Origin: Pseudomonas kairouanensis
GTDB lineage: Bacteria > Pseudomonadota > Gammaproteobacteria > Pseudomonadales > Pseudomonadaceae
Length of the DNA: 64,000 nucleotides
NCBI RefSeq assembly: GCF_004682055.1
Contig: NZ_QUZU01000018.1
Span: 42,283 to 106,282, forward strand
Direction: 5' to 3'
Numbering within the stretch: the first letter of the stretch is position 1; each line of letters starts with the position of its first letter. Shown piece by piece: positions 1 to 8,203 of the stretch. The translations under genes and the position numbers were made by a program. The notes beneath the pieces are model-generated. The model did not search any database, was not told where the DNA came from, and was given only the letters and a program-made list of their open reading frames with translations.

Positions 1-447
1 CAAGGCCACCGGCGCACGCTTGCTGAGCCTGGCGCTGGGCTCATCCGCCATTGAGCCCATGACCTGTGCACTCTCAGCCTGGGGCGCAACGGCAAGGCGG
101 GCCATCGGTGCAGGGGCCGACAGGGCCGGTGGGGCCGGGCTCGCCACGTCTTCGTGCAGGGCGGAAAACGTCGCGGTGGATATCGCCTGTTGCGGCACCG
201 GCTCACGCATCACCACGCCAATCATCAACGCCAAACCGGCGACGGTGGCGAACGCCATCTGCCAGCGCGGCCGTTGGCAGGCGCGCAGCCAGCGTTGCCA
301 CAGGTACGGTTGCGGCGCCGGGGCTTCACGACGGGCGGTGGCGAGGATGAAGGCGTCGAGGGACGCGGGTGGCTCGCCAGTGCTGTGTTGACGATAGTGC
401 TGTAGGAGCACGTCGTCAGGGTCCGGGGTATGTCGGGAGTCGGTCAT
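1..447 (-). CDS. Probable anti-sigma factor, single-pass membrane protein (partial, runs off the left edge)
   Basis: The frame is open from the ATG at 447 to the window edge (149 codons seen), so the C-terminus is missing. The start overlaps the stop of the upstream ECF sigma gene in an ATGA, indicating translational coupling. The product has a soluble N-terminus (MTDSRHTPDPDD...), one hydrophobic segment at about residues 76-89 (MAFATVAGLALMIGVVM) and then an Ala/Pro-rich stretch. This N-in, one-TM layout directly behind a sigma factor is typical of anti-sigma factors, which hold the sigma at the membrane. No zinc-binding HxxxCxxC motif is visible in the part seen, so the role is inferred from context and topology only. 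Confidence 0.7.
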   Translation of the reverse strand, partial: MTDSRHTPDPDDVLLQHYRQHSTGEPPASLDAFILATARREAPAPQPYLWQRWLRACQRPRWQMAFATVAGLALMIGVVMREPVPQQAISTATFSALHEDVASPAPPALSAPAPMARLAVAPQAESAQVMGSMADEPSARLSKRAPVAL

Positions 448-1016
448 GCGGGTATCTCCTCGGCCAGCAGGCGGCGCAGTTTCTGCTGGGCGTAACGCAG
501 GCGGCTTTTTACGGTTTCCAGCGGGGCGTTGGTGAGGGCAGCGATTTGCGGCACCTCAAGGTCGCCGTGCAGGCGCAGCAGGAAGACTTCGCGCTGGTCT
601 TCGGGCAAGTCTTGCAACGCGGCGTCGAGACGGGCCTGGTCGCGGCTGAGGCTCAGGTGCTGCTCGGGGCCGGCGCTGTCGTCGGGTTGGGCGTGCAGTT
701 GTTCGTCGTAGCTGTCATGCAAGGGGTTGTGGATGCCGTGCTTGCGCCAGTAATCGATCAGGCGGTTGCGGGCAATCTGGAACAGCCATGTACGAAAGCT
801 CGCCCGGCCTTGTGGTTGTGTGGTGCTGCGGATCAGGCTGAGCCAGGTTTCCTGAAAAACTTCCTCGGCCAGTTCGGCTTTGTTGCTCAGGGACACGAGG
901 AATCGGTACAGGCCCTGGCGATGCCGGGCGTACAGGGCTTCGAACGCGGCAGTGTCGCCGGTTCGGTAGCGGGCCAGCAGCGATTCATCGCTGGGTGAAT
1001 CATCTGGAACAGCCAT
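444..1016 (-). CDS. ECF-family RNA polymerase sigma factor
   Basis: The 190-residue protein has the two-domain ECF build. Region 2 is at about residues 15-95 (ALYARHRQGLYRFLVSL, then RTWLFQIARNRLIDYWRK) and region 4 at about 130-185 (QREVFLLRLHGDL, helix-turn-helix around IAALTNAPLETVKSRLRYA). It directs RNA polymerase to a dedicated set of promoters, probably under control of the membrane protein encoded 4 bp downstream in overlap. The region 4 sequence is of the RpoE-like type rather than FecI-like, and no iron-uptake genes are adjacent. Its targets cannot be read from the window; the VWA lipoprotein gene at 1126-2754 lies just upstream in the same direction. Confidence 0.93.
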   Translation of the reverse strand: MAVPDDSPSDESLLARYRTGDTAAFEALYARHRQGLYRFLVSLSNKAELAEEVFQETWLSLIRSTTQPQGRASFRTWLFQIARNRLIDYWRKHGIHNPLHDSYDEQLHAQPDDSAGPEQHLSLSRDQARLDAALQDLPEDQREVFLLRLHGDLEVPQIAALTNAPLETVKSRLRYAQQKLRRLLAEEIPA

Positions 1017-1056
1017 GTCAGGAGCGGACTCCTTTCGAGAAATTAACGCCGATCAC

Positions 1057-1104
1057 CTGTGGGAGCCGGGCTTGCCCGCTATCGCAAGCAAGCCACACCA
1101 CATT
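1057..1104. repeat. REP-like intergenic palindrome copy
   Basis: CTGTGGGAGCCGGGCTTGCC is followed by a partly complementary GCAAGCAAGCC...CCACATT arm. It belongs to the same family as the elements at 18998, 28455 and 50039 and sits between the VWA gene and the sigma gene. Confidence 0.6.
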
Positions 1105-1125
1105 GGAGCGCTGTCGTGTTCAAGG

Positions 1126-2754
1126 TCAGTGTTTCAGGCTCTGAGCCAGCTCTACCAGTTGCACAAATTCATTGCGCAACCCGAACGGGTCATCGCCCCG
1201 GGCCGAGCGGGCCAGGGCGGCGGTGTCCTGCAGGCTCATGTTGCCAGTGTAGCGGCCATCACCCTTGAGCTGTTGGGCGAAAGCAGCCACGGCGGCGGCA
1301 AAGCGCAGGTCTTCGCTGGGTTGGGTGGATGCGTTGCTGATCGGCCGCTCAATCAGCCTGCTGCCGCCGCCCGCCGCAGGCTTGTAGCGCACCCGCAGCA
1401 TCGCCAGCTCCGCAGATTTATTTTCCGCAGCGGGCGCAGCGGCATAGCGCAACGGCTCCAACCAACCCTTCTCCCCCTTAGGCACAATTTCGTACAACGC
1501 AGTCACCGTATGCCCTGCGCCGATTTCGCCGGCATCGACCTTGTCGTTATTAAAATCCTCACGCTTCAACGCGCGGTTTTCATAACCCAGCAGGCGATAT
1601 TCGCTGACTTGCGCCGGGTTGAATTCCACCTGCAACTTCACATCCCGCGCCACCACCGCCAGGGTCGAGCTGAGTTGGTCCACCAGCACCTTGCGGGCTT
1701 CGCGCAGGTTGTCGATGTAGGCGTAGTTGCCGTCTCCAGCATCGGCCAGTTGCTCCATCAGGTGTTCGTTGTAGTTATCCACGCCAAAGCCCAGGGTGGT
1801 CAGGGATACGCCGCTTTTGCGCTGGTCCACGGCCATTTGCTTAAGGCTGTTGAAGTCGCTGATCCCTACGTTGAAGTCTCCGTCGGTGGCCAGCAGGATG
1901 CGGTTGATACCTTTGTCGATGAAGCCTTCGCGGGCCATCTGGTAAGCCAGTTCGATACCGGATGCGCCTGCCGTGGCGCCGCCGGCGGTGAGCTGTTCAA
2001 TGGCATTGCGGATCTTGGTTTTGTCGCGGCCCGAGGTGGGTTTGAGCACCACACGGGATTCGCCGGCATAAACCACCAGGGACACACGGTCCTGGTCACG
2101 CAGTTGATCCACCAGCAATTTCAGGGTGCTTTTCACCAGTGGCAACCCTTCGCGGCGGTCCATGGAACCGGACACATCCACCAGGAACACCAGGTTGGCC
2201 GGTGCCAGGTCCGCCACGGCGCGGTCGGAGGCCTTGATGCCGATGCGCAGCAGTTGGGTACGCGGGTTCCACGGCGTGGCGGCGATTTCGGTGGTCACGC
2301 CAAACGGCGAGCCATCGGTGGGCAGCGCATAGCGGTAGGGAAAGTAGTTGACCATCTCCTCCAATCGCACAGCCCCCTCAGGCGGCAAGGTGCCCTGGTT
2401 GAGGAAACGCCTGACGTTGGCGTAGCTGCCGGTGTCGACGTCGGCACTGAAGGTGGACACCGGCGTTTGCGCCACGCGATGCACCGGGTTGTCCGGCAGG
2501 TTTTCGTACTGTTCGCGGGGCTCGCTGCGGTAGTCCATCACCGCCGACTCCTGCACGCTCATCGGCGCCGCCATCGCCATCCGCTTGACCAAGGCGCCCT
2601 GCGCCGGTGCGCTGTGCAACTCGGCAACCGGCGCAACCGCTGGCGGCTTGGCCACCTCATGGGAAGAAGGCAGCCCACATCCGGCCAGCGTCACCAGCAA
2701 GGTAACGGCAAAGCCCTGGGCAGCAGGACGCAGGAAGAGCAGAGGACGGGACAT
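1126..2754 (-). CDS. VWA-domain lipoprotein of the YfbK type
   Basis: The 542-residue product starts MSRPLLFLRPAAQG and carries a lipobox-like LVTLAGCG, so it is probably a lipoprotein. The start at 2754 is preferred over an in-frame ATG at 2787 because GAGGT lies 7 nt upstream. After an N-terminal von Willebrand-associated region (FSADVDTGSYANVRRFL, MVNYFPYRY) comes a VWA domain with a MIDAS motif DVSGSMD and the later TDGDFNVG; a C-terminal domain (DUF3520-like) ends the protein. Such proteins bind divalent metal at the MIDAS and act in protein-protein contacts in the envelope, but the partner is unknown. It precedes the ECF sigma gene, separated by a repeat element, so co-transcription is uncertain. 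Confidence 0.88.
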   Translation of the reverse strand: MSRPLLFLRPAAQGFAVTLLVTLAGCGLPSSHEVAKPPAVAPVAELHSAPAQGALVKRMAMAAPMSVQESAVMDYRSEPREQYENLPDNPVHRVAQTPVSTFSADVDTGSYANVRRFLNQGTLPPEGAVRLEEMVNYFPYRYALPTDGSPFGVTTEIAATPWNPRTQLLRIGIKASDRAVADLAPANLVFLVDVSGSMDRREGLPLVKSTLKLLVDQLRDQDRVSLVVYAGESRVVLKPTSGRDKTKIRNAIEQLTAGGATAGASGIELAYQMAREGFIDKGINRILLATDGDFNVGISDFNSLKQMAVDQRKSGVSLTTLGFGVDNYNEHLMEQLADAGDGNYAYIDNLREARKVLVDQLSSTLAVVARDVKLQVEFNPAQVSEYRLLGYENRALKREDFNNDKVDAGEIGAGHTVTALYEIVPKGEKGWLEPLRYAAAPAAENKSAELAMLRVRYKPAAGGGSRLIERPISNASTQPSEDLRFAAAVAAFAQQLKGDGRYTGNMSLQDTAALARSARGDDPFGLRNEFVQLVELAQSLKH

Positions 2755-2913
2755 GGGCTGAACCTCGTGAATGAATGATCCGTTCACAAGGTCAGACGCA
2801 AGGTGCGGGCGGTTCGGGTTAAACCGAAAGAAGCTTGGCGAACATTACGCACTCAAGTTCTGCGCCGCCGAGTCGAGACAATGACTTGGTTCATTCATTT
2901 ATAGGGAAATAGT
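2755..2913. promoter_or_regulatory. Divergent intergenic region between the VWA gene and the lipoprotein pair
   Basis: This roughly 160 bp gap separates divergently transcribed genes and must hold both promoters. I see no convincing -35/-10 pair or operator. The stretch just before the rightward gene is AT-richer (TTCATTCATTTATAGGG at about 2890). Confidence 0.35.
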
Positions 2914-3525
2914 GTGTTGAAAACCCTCTTGCGGGCCACCGCGCTCGCTGCCGCTTTGTCCATGACTGGCTGTGTGTCCTACACCGTCACCGGCCCCATC
3001 GGCGCTCCGGCTCACCCGGCCGCTGCCAGCAGCCCGCGCAGCGCGCAAATCGCCGATGTGGCGGTCACGGCCACCGACGTCAACGACGCCAACAAGACCG
3101 CCATCAGCCACTCGCTCACGGTGCAACTCAACCAGTACGTGCGCAGCGCCGGCTACTTCAAGCAAGTCACCGAATACCCCACGCGCCTGGGTGAAGACGA
3201 TGTACTGCTCAAATTCAACATGACCTCCCTCAAAGGCCACCGTGCGCCGCACCCAGGGTACTTCCCCGGTGCACTGCTGACGCTGACCATCTGGATCTGG
3301 GTCAACGGCCCGATCTACGTCGACACCTTCGACGTGGCCGGCAACCTGGTGATCGTCGACCGCAACGGCAAGGAACTGGCCAGCGCCAAGGAAGAGGTCA
3401 AGTTTGAACGCAATGTGGGCCTCTACGGCCGCGAGTACTGGGCACCGACCATGGGCGCCAAGCAGCTCAATGAGCTGGTGACCCAATTGCTCGATTCCGC
3501 CACCGCCAAGCTGCCCAAGGAGTAA
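2914..3525 (+). CDS. Small lipoprotein of unknown function (first of a tandem pair)
   Basis: The product (about 203 residues) has a signal peptide with lipobox MTGCVSY near residue 19, so it is predicted to be a lipid-anchored envelope protein. Translation starts at GTG 2914 or TTG 2917. The mature part has a hydrophobic patch (GALLTLTIWIWVNGPIYVDT) and a GKELASAKEEVKFERNVG segment. It shares its layout with the next gene, which starts 4 nt after its stop: lipobox followed by CVSY, and a KDGKELG/DRNGKELA-type segment. The two look like an ancient tandem duplication forming an operon. No function is assigned. Confidence 0.82.
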   Translation: MLKTLLRATALAAALSMTGCVSYTVTGPIGAPAHPAAASSPRSAQIADVAVTATDVNDANKTAISHSLTVQLNQYVRSAGYFKQVTEYPTRLGEDDVLLKFNMTSLKGHRAPHPGYFPGALLTLTIWIWVNGPIYVDTFDVAGNLVIVDRNGKELASAKEEVKFERNVGLYGREYWAPTMGAKQLNELVTQLLDSATAKLPKE

Positions 3526-3528
3526 CCC

Positions 3529-4116
3529 ATGAAAGGACTTATCAAACACAGCCTGGTGCTCGCCGCGGTCTTGTTGACCGGCTGCGTGTCCTACTCGCAA
3601 CACGAATTGCCAGCGGTACAAACCTGGCCACCCACCGCCAACGCACCGGCGCAGAAGCCGACGGCATACGTGCGCGCCATCGCGCTGAACCAGGTCAACG
3701 GCGGCCCGGCCAACGCAGCGCCGGGCAAACCGGCGGCCCTGTGGGAAAAGGCCGTGGCCGATTCGTTTCGCCAGTCCGACCGTTTTGCGCGGGTGAGCAC
3801 TGACAAGGTCGATTCGGATATTTACGCCGATGCCACCCTGTACAACAACGAACAATTCAGCGTGGCCTCGGCGATCATCACCGGCGCAACGTTCTTCATC
3901 ATCCCGACCACGGCGAAGAACGTCTTCACCCTGGAAACGGTGTTCAAGGACAAGGACGGCAAAGAGTTGGGCCGGGTCAAGAAGAGCGAGTCGGTGCGCA
4001 CCTGGATGCACCTGGTGCTGATCGTCGGCATCCCGTTCCAGGCCGATGGCCGGGAAGTGGTGGAAGCGCTGACGCGCAGTACGCTGGATGAGGCCGTACA
4101 GCGCAAGTTGCTGTAA
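3529..4116 (+). CDS. Small lipoprotein of unknown function (second of a tandem pair)
   Basis: This 195-residue product opens MKGLIKHSLVLAAVLLTGCV, a clear lipoprotein signal with the modified Cys at residue 19. Internal features are a hydrophobic ASAIITGATFFIIPTT stretch and a KDKDGKELGRVKKSESVRTW segment matching the paralogue upstream. The start codon follows the previous stop by 4 nt and has AAGGAG upstream, so the pair is one operon. The strong palindrome at 4145-4176 follows and may end the transcript. Function is unknown. Confidence 0.83.
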   Translation: MKGLIKHSLVLAAVLLTGCVSYSQHELPAVQTWPPTANAPAQKPTAYVRAIALNQVNGGPANAAPGKPAALWEKAVADSFRQSDRFARVSTDKVDSDIYADATLYNNEQFSVASAIITGATFFIIPTTAKNVFTLETVFKDKDGKELGRVKKSESVRTWMHLVLIVGIPFQADGREVVEALTRSTLDEAVQRKLL

Positions 4117-4144
4117 CCCGCTCGCCAAAACAACGAACGTTAAA

Positions 4145-4176
4145 AATGTGGGAGGGGGCTTGCCCCCTCCCACATT
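4145..4176. terminator. Perfect GC-rich inverted repeat, repeat family and possible bidirectional terminator
   Basis: AATGTGGGAGGGGG and CCCCCTCCCACATT flank a CTTG loop between two convergent genes. An almost identical copy lies at 21890-21922. No long T-run follows, so termination efficiency is uncertain. Confidence 0.7.
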
Positions 4177-4186
4177 GATCCCGATG

Positions 4187-4975
4187 TCAGGGAAAGGTCG
4201 TACCAATACGCGCCCGCTCCTTGGAAAACCAGATCCCCGTCACCTTGCCCACCACATCCTCAACCGGCACTTGCCCCATGGAGCGGCTGTCATTGCTGTT
4301 GTAGCGGTTATCCCCCAACAGATAGACACGCCCTGGCTCAACCTTCACCGGCGCCAGCGTCATCGACAGCGGGCCTTCGACCCGATCTGCCGGGGCATGG
4401 AACAAGCCGAGGTTGTCGCCGTTGTGGATCAACTCGCCATTGACGATCTCCAAGGTATCGCCGCCCACACCGGCCACGCGCTTGATCGCTTCGGTGCCGT
4501 TCCAGCGGTACACCACGATATCCCCGACCTTGGGTGCGCCCGCCTTGAGATCGGCCACGATGTAGTCACCCACCGACACTGTCGGCGCCATTGAGCCCGT
4601 CGGAATGTAGTAGTTCTTGAACCCCATCAGCGGCGCTCGCAGCACTTCCAGCAACACAAAAGAAAACACGATCAGCACGCCTACATACAGCGCATGGAAA
4701 CGCTTGCGCGGCACATCCGGCGGGCCGTTATAGCGACGGGCCAACCTCGCCGACACGATCGCCGAAGCAAACTTGACGGCAACAATGAAGCCGAACAGCC
4801 CATACAGCCCGACAGGTGAAGCACTCAGGCCAAACACACCGAGCACCACCACACCGGTGTACATAAATGCCGCGACCCAAATAGCCCATTTGATACGGCC
4901 GACGTAGACCAGCCCCCAGCCCGCCACCAGGCAAGACATCAGGAAGGCTAGAAGAGGAAATTTCCCAGGTTTCAT
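4187..4975 (-). CDS. lepB: Signal peptidase I (leader peptidase)
   Basis: This membrane serine protease removes signal peptides from exported proteins. The 262-residue product has four hydrophobic segments in its first 120 residues, then the catalytic serine in PTGSMAPTVSVGDYI and the general-base lysine in TEAIKRVAGVGGD. The last conserved box is LLGDNRYNSNDSRSMG. The N-terminal multi-spanning region is longer than in the classical two-TM E. coli enzyme, so this may be a second, specialised LepB rather than the housekeeping copy (usually beside lepA and rnc). It sits at the downstream end of the CDI-associated gene tail, separated by about 50 bp. Confidence 0.93.
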   Translation of the reverse strand: MKPGKFPLLAFLMSCLVAGWGLVYVGRIKWAIWVAAFMYTGVVVLGVFGLSASPVGLYGLFGFIVAVKFASAIVSARLARRYNGPPDVPRKRFHALYVGVLIVFSFVLLEVLRAPLMGFKNYYIPTGSMAPTVSVGDYIVADLKAGAPKVGDIVVYRWNGTEAIKRVAGVGGDTLEIVNGELIHNGDNLGLFHAPADRVEGPLSMTLAPVKVEPGRVYLLGDNRYNSNDSRSMGQVPVEDVVGKVTGIWFSKERARIGTTFP

Positions 4976-5026
4976 GGATCATCCTTGTAAAGCGATTGGA
5001 AAAATCTGTGCATCGACGCAGCACGC

Positions 5027-5479
5027 TCAGACCAGCTGTTTTTCTATCTCTTGTCTTAAAAAACGTGGCTCCGGCGTCGTTGCATAACGCTGCGCAATTT
5101 CAAAGGGATCAATCACTTCAGTGTTTGCCCCCTCACATGAAAAGTCGCCGACCACGTACCTGGCGAAGGACGGCGACAACGGATCTTGATCCACCTGCCA
5201 GTAGCCGCCCAACAGGGAAATCAGATACTCGCCAATGTAATAGCCGATACGGGTCACCAACCAAGCCCGGTTTTCTTCGCTGATCACCGCGTGTTGAAGA
5301 CCACGGTCCAGCAGCGGCAAAAACTTGTTTGGTTCAATCAAGACCTCGTGCGGCTGATCAAACCCGAGCGCTTTACAGAACTCATGCAGCACCGGCAAAC
5401 GCTCGGCCCTGAAGGTCTCAAACCCAGCCATCCGTCGAGCCAGTAGCTCGTCTGCCTTTTCCACACCACACCTCGCCAC
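5027..5479 (-). CDS. Hypothetical protein, possible immunity protein
   Basis: The 150-residue soluble protein starts with GTG at 5479, directly abutting the stop of the gene upstream. Visible features are a conserved-looking YYIGEYLISLLGGYWQVDQDP core and an acidic profile common in immunity proteins. I do not recognise a family. It is the distal gene of a run of small minus-strand ORFs downstream of cdiA, and the immunity role is inferred from that position only. Confidence 0.75.
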   Translation of the reverse strand: MARCGVEKADELLARRMAGFETFRAERLPVLHEFCKALGFDQPHEVLIEPNKFLPLLDRGLQHAVISEENRAWLVTRIGYYIGEYLISLLGGYWQVDQDPLSPSFARYVVGDFSCEGANTEVIDPFEIAQRYATTPEPRFLRQEIEKQLV

Positions 5480-5980
5480 TTATTTTTGAGCGCTCAGGAA
5501 ACCTGCGCGACACTTCCACACAATCGCATAAGGCAGCTCATCGCCCACGTCATCGCGCGAGCGAAAATGATAGGTCGCGTCGGCGTTTTCCAGGCTTCGA
5601 TGAATAAAAGCGCCATCGGACATCACACGGTAGGAGGCATGCTCCATCACCCTCCCGACGGCCGCCAAGGCACGTTTTATTTGACCGTAGGTTGGCGCGG
5701 CGCCGTTTGGCAGTAACTCAACCGGGGGCGCGCCGATCGCGAAATCGTCAGCTTCGATATCGAACGAATAGGCTCGTCGAAACGCCGCCGCACTGACCGC
5801 CCAAACACATGAAACCACTACCAGCCGCTTTTGCCCGCTCTCAATATGGACATCAGCCAAGCAATATTGAGTTTCTGAAATTTTGTAGACGCCCTCGTCG
5901 ATGCGCGACAGCGCCCGCTCGGGCACGTCAACGTCATTGCCCGCTATAAGTGCACGTAATACAGACCATTGAATCATCAT
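5480..5980 (-). CDS. Hypothetical protein in the CDI tail
   Basis: This 166-residue protein has no signal peptide or TM segment. It begins MMIQWSVLRALIAGND and contains WAVSAAAFRRAYSFDIEADDF and a C-terminal AIVWKCRAGFLSAQK. GAGGGCGG lies just upstream of the ATG at 5980. Its stop touches the GTG of the next gene, so the two are co-translated. The family is not recognised; a cytoplasmic immunity or toxin-associated role is plausible from context. Confidence 0.75.
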   Translation of the reverse strand: MMIQWSVLRALIAGNDVDVPERALSRIDEGVYKISETQYCLADVHIESGQKRLVVVSCVWAVSAAAFRRAYSFDIEADDFAIGAPPVELLPNGAAPTYGQIKRALAAVGRVMEHASYRVMSDGAFIHRSLENADATYHFRSRDDVGDELPYAIVWKCRAGFLSAQK

Positions 5981-5999
5981 CCGCCCTCTGCGCCCGGCC

Positions 6000-6482
6000 T
6001 CATGGAATGCCCTTGATCAATTGCATCCAGTAATCGTAAGTCTGTCTAAGTCGACTGGCGGCTTTCGAGCCATCGGCAATGCCGCTGGCAAAGGCCTGCG
6101 CAACCCGCACGGGATTGGTGGGCAGTTTGCCCCCGCGGGACACCACGGGCTGACCGTAATCGGCTTGCCGCTTGCTGCCGTTCAACGCGTGCCAACCCAG
6201 TGAGGGATTATTTCTGACCGCCACTTCGCCGTAGTACATGCCCACTGCGACAGCCAAGGACACGACCTCTTCGGACCCCGTTTCAACCGCAGATGAGCTC
6301 AGCGCGCGTTCACGAATGCGCGCAGCAAACCACTCGCCCAAGGCATCCAGGGATTCTGGAGAAAAGTCCGCGCCCCACTGCTCATACCCGAGAGTTTGCC
6401 AAACCGACTGAATCAACTCGTCGAGGCAGTAGGGTTTATTGAGCATGAATGCATCAAAAAAAACCTTGAGGTCATTGTTCAT
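6000..6482 (-). CDS. Hypothetical protein in the CDI tail
   Basis: I chose the ATG at 6482 (MNNDLKVFFDAF), which lies 4 nt after the stop of the small membrane protein gene upstream; the frame extends further 5' but that would overlap it. The 160-residue product is soluble and includes SVWQTLGYEQWGADF and GMYYGEVAVRNNPSLGWHAL. It ends in a helical region (SRLRQTYDYWMQLIKGIP). The GMYYGEVAVRN segment resembles the YYIGEYL segment of the protein at 5027-5479, so the two may be distant relatives. Function is unknown. Confidence 0.75.
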   Translation of the reverse strand: MNNDLKVFFDAFMLNKPYCLDELIQSVWQTLGYEQWGADFSPESLDALGEWFAARIRERALSSSAVETGSEEVVSLAVAVGMYYGEVAVRNNPSLGWHALNGSKRQADYGQPVVSRGGKLPTNPVRVAQAFASGIADGSKAASRLRQTYDYWMQLIKGIP

Positions 6483-6486
6483 CGGC

Positions 6487-6726
6487 CTAGCACTCCCTGC
6501 GCCCGGCCACAAAATCTTTTACGTAGCGCCATTGGCTGACAGTCCAATAGAGGGTCAACACCACAGAAAGCGGCGCACCGATCCAGAAATACACCCAAGC
6601 GTCGGAGGTCTTCAACAGCACGCCGACAAAGCCGCAAACCAGCACGGCCACAAAGAAGCTAACGCCGTAAACAACGCTAAAAAGGCCTAACGCCAAAGCA
6701 AACTTTCGAATAGGACTAACGCTCAT
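6487..6726 (-). CDS. Small two-TM membrane protein in the CDI tail
   Basis: This 79-residue protein starts MSVSPIRKF at the ATG at 6726 (an in-frame GTG lies 3 nt earlier). It has two hydrophobic helices, about residues 9-36 (ALALGLFSVVYGVSFFVAVLVCGFVGVLL) and 43-62 (WVYFWIGAPLSVVLTLYWTV), with a basic tail. Small two-TM proteins in such tails are often immunity proteins against pore-forming or membrane-acting toxins, but that is only a possibility. It is tightly packed between its neighbours (4-7 nt gaps). Confidence 0.72.
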   Translation of the reverse strand: MSVSPIRKFALALGLFSVVYGVSFFVAVLVCGFVGVLLKTSDAWVYFWIGAPLSVVLTLYWTVSQWRYVKDFVAGRREC

Positions 6727-6732
6727 CACGGT

Positions 6733-7551
6733 TTAGTACCCCCCCGCACTGACATCCGCCACCGACAACCAATAAGCCACAACCGCATCAAATCCTCGGT
6801 CGTCAGCCCGTGCCTGCAACGCGACTAGCGCTTGGCGTGCATCGGTGATCGACCAGCCGGTGGAGTTCAAGGTCAGCCACGCATAATCCAGGCGACCGGC
6901 GCTCAGGTAGTCGTCGAACAGTGGCTTTTTCTCGCGATCCGGATCAAACCACGCAGGCAGCTGCCCGCTGGTGGGCATCGGCATCGGCCGGTCGAGAATC
7001 TCGAAGGAGCAGCTGGTTTCCCACCAGTCCCGGACTGAGTCGAGCGGGTTGGGAAAGTCGCCGGTGTAAGGCGCCGCGCCGTCGACGATGCTTTCCAGCG
7101 GTGTCTTCTGGCTGAACAACGCAACGTTGGCAAAGCCCTGGGGGGCGTCGCCGGTTTTCAGCGACTGCGCCTCCAGCGCTGGCAGCCAATCAAGGCCTAC
7201 CGCTTGGGCAAATTGCTCAAGTTCTGGAGTAACGCCGTCTTCAACGCCGATGGACATCATGGCCAGCACGCCCATCAATTGCGCAGGTGTGCGCGCAATC
7301 TCGACCGTCATGTGCCCGCAGGCCACGTACATCTTCACGAAGCAGGGCTCACGATCAATAAACCAGTGCTTCCAGTACCCGATATAGAACGGGCGAGAGC
7401 CGCTACTCCATAGCGCAATCAATGCAGGCGGGAAGCCGTACCACTGGGCAGGCGTATCCAGTGTAAAAATCGGCGGGCTGATGCGCCCTTCTGCACAAGC
7501 CAACAGCGTATCGGGTAACGCCAGTGCTTCAAGTGCGGCTTTAAATGTCAT
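6733..7551 (-). CDS. Hypothetical protein in the CDI tail, 272 aa
   Basis: The protein is soluble with many aromatic residues. Segments visible are PPIFTLDTPAQWYGFPPALIALWSSG, YIGYWKHWFIDREPCF, an Asp/Pro-rich middle and a C-terminal AWLTLNSTGWSITDARQALVALQARADD. The opening 'what lies here / is it a place where nothing happens' architecture suggests a SUKH-like immunity fold (the WYGFPPALIALW region looks like the start of one), but key motifs are weak and I do not assign it. It lies between the small membrane protein and the SUKH gene, all in one direction. Confidence 0.75.
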   Translation of the reverse strand: MTFKAALEALALPDTLLACAEGRISPPIFTLDTPAQWYGFPPALIALWSSGSRPFYIGYWKHWFIDREPCFVKMYVACGHMTVEIARTPAQLMGVLAMMSIGVEDGVTPELEQFAQAVGLDWLPALEAQSLKTGDAPQGFANVALFSQKTPLESIVDGAAPYTGDFPNPLDSVRDWWETSCSFEILDRPMPMPTSGQLPAWFDPDREKKPLFDDYLSAGRLDYAWLTLNSTGWSITDARQALVALQARADDRGFDAVVAYWLSVADVSAGGY

Positions 7552-7582
7552 GGGGTTACCTGTGCACCTGGTCTTTCAACCA

Positions 7583-8032
7583 CTAGTTGGCAGCGCGCCA
7601 CTCAACCAAAGCGTTGATATACGTTAACTTCTCCAGGATGAAGTCAGAGAAACTTGAGGCGACGGGTTCGATTTCGTCCAGTTCACAACTGATTTGCACC
7701 ACCTGCCAACCACTTTTTGAATTGAACGCGTAGAGCAGATCGCTCTGGTTACCGCCGAAAACATAAAGCCCCTCGCCACCTGCTATTTCACGACCCGAGA
7801 GCGTCGAATAGTGCTCAGGGCCGTCATCCAGATGAAAGGCGGCGTCCAGCTCGCCAAAGCCGAAGGCCGAAAGAAAAGCCAAATAGTCGCTGGGCACAGC
7901 GGCGTGGTCTGGCCCATCGACGCGGCTTAACACAGCACTCGCGTCGCCAATGGCGTAACCGAAGTTGCCCTCGTATTGTTCAGAGGACTGGATAGCCTTA
8001 ATCAAGGCCTCGAACACATGCTCATTCTTCAT
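7583..8032 (-). CDS. SMI1/KNR4 (SUKH) family protein, probable immunity protein
   Basis: The 149-residue protein has SUKH features: VPSDYLAFLSAFGFGEL near residues 50-66, then LYVFGGNQSDLLYAF and a terminal FSDFILEKLTY helix. SUKH proteins are a large group of immunity proteins that bind and neutralise nuclease or deaminase toxins in polymorphic toxin loci. The ATG at 8032 is preferred over an upstream in-frame TTG at 8041; it overlaps the stop of the truncated ORF 8029-8190 in an ATGA. As the resident CdiA toxin has its own coupled immunity gene, this is probably an orphan immunity gene kept against other strains. Confidence 0.88.
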   Translation of the reverse strand: MKNEHVFEALIKAIQSSEQYEGNFGYAIGDASAVLSRVDGPDHAAVPSDYLAFLSAFGFGELDAAFHLDDGPEHYSTLSGREIAGGEGLYVFGGNQSDLLYAFNSKSGWQVVQISCELDEIEPVASSFSDFILEKLTYINALVEWRAAN

Positions 8033-8190
8033 CTTGGCCAATTCAAATTGATATCCGGCACTTCAGGCGTACCGGTCAAGTCCCATGGAGCACCCAGGCC
8101 AGACAACTGCATGAGGAAATAGGTGTGTTTTTCTTGTATCGGTTCTGCACAGTTGGGCCTGTGTCGAAACCCCAGCCTGTAATGAGTCAT
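8029..8190 (-). pseudogene. Truncated copy of the cdiA-linked immunity gene (first ~47 codons)
   Basis: Reading from the ATG at 8190 gives a 53-codon ORF. Its first 47 residues (MTHYRLGFRHRPNCAEPI..., ...LSGLGAPWDLTGTPEVPDI) closely match the start of the protein at 9461-10126 (MTKYKLEFRHRPNCAEPI..., ...LSGLGAPWDLAGTPEAPDI). Similarity stops after PDI, and the frame ends 6 codons later in a TGA that overlaps the start of the SUKH gene. The nucleotide match continues upstream of the ATG into sequence equivalent to the last codons of cdiA (GGTGGCGCATTAATGAC at 8203-8187 against GGTGGCACCTTGATGAC at 10139-10123). It is a displaced toxin/immunity junction fragment, not a functional gene. Confidence 0.85.
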
Positions 8191-8203
8191 TAATGCGCCA
8201 CCT

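Noticed and set aside
1015..2778. Long plus-strand frame opposite the VWA gene
   Set aside because: Antisense shadow of a clearly recognisable VWA protein in GC-rich DNA.
2899..4206. Long minus-strand frame opposite the two lipoproteins
   Set aside because: Shadow: both plus-strand genes have RBS sites and lipoprotein signals.
8029..8190. A functional 53-aa immunity peptide
   Set aside because: Only the first quarter of the cdiI sequence is present and the remainder is out of register, so I treat it as a remnant.
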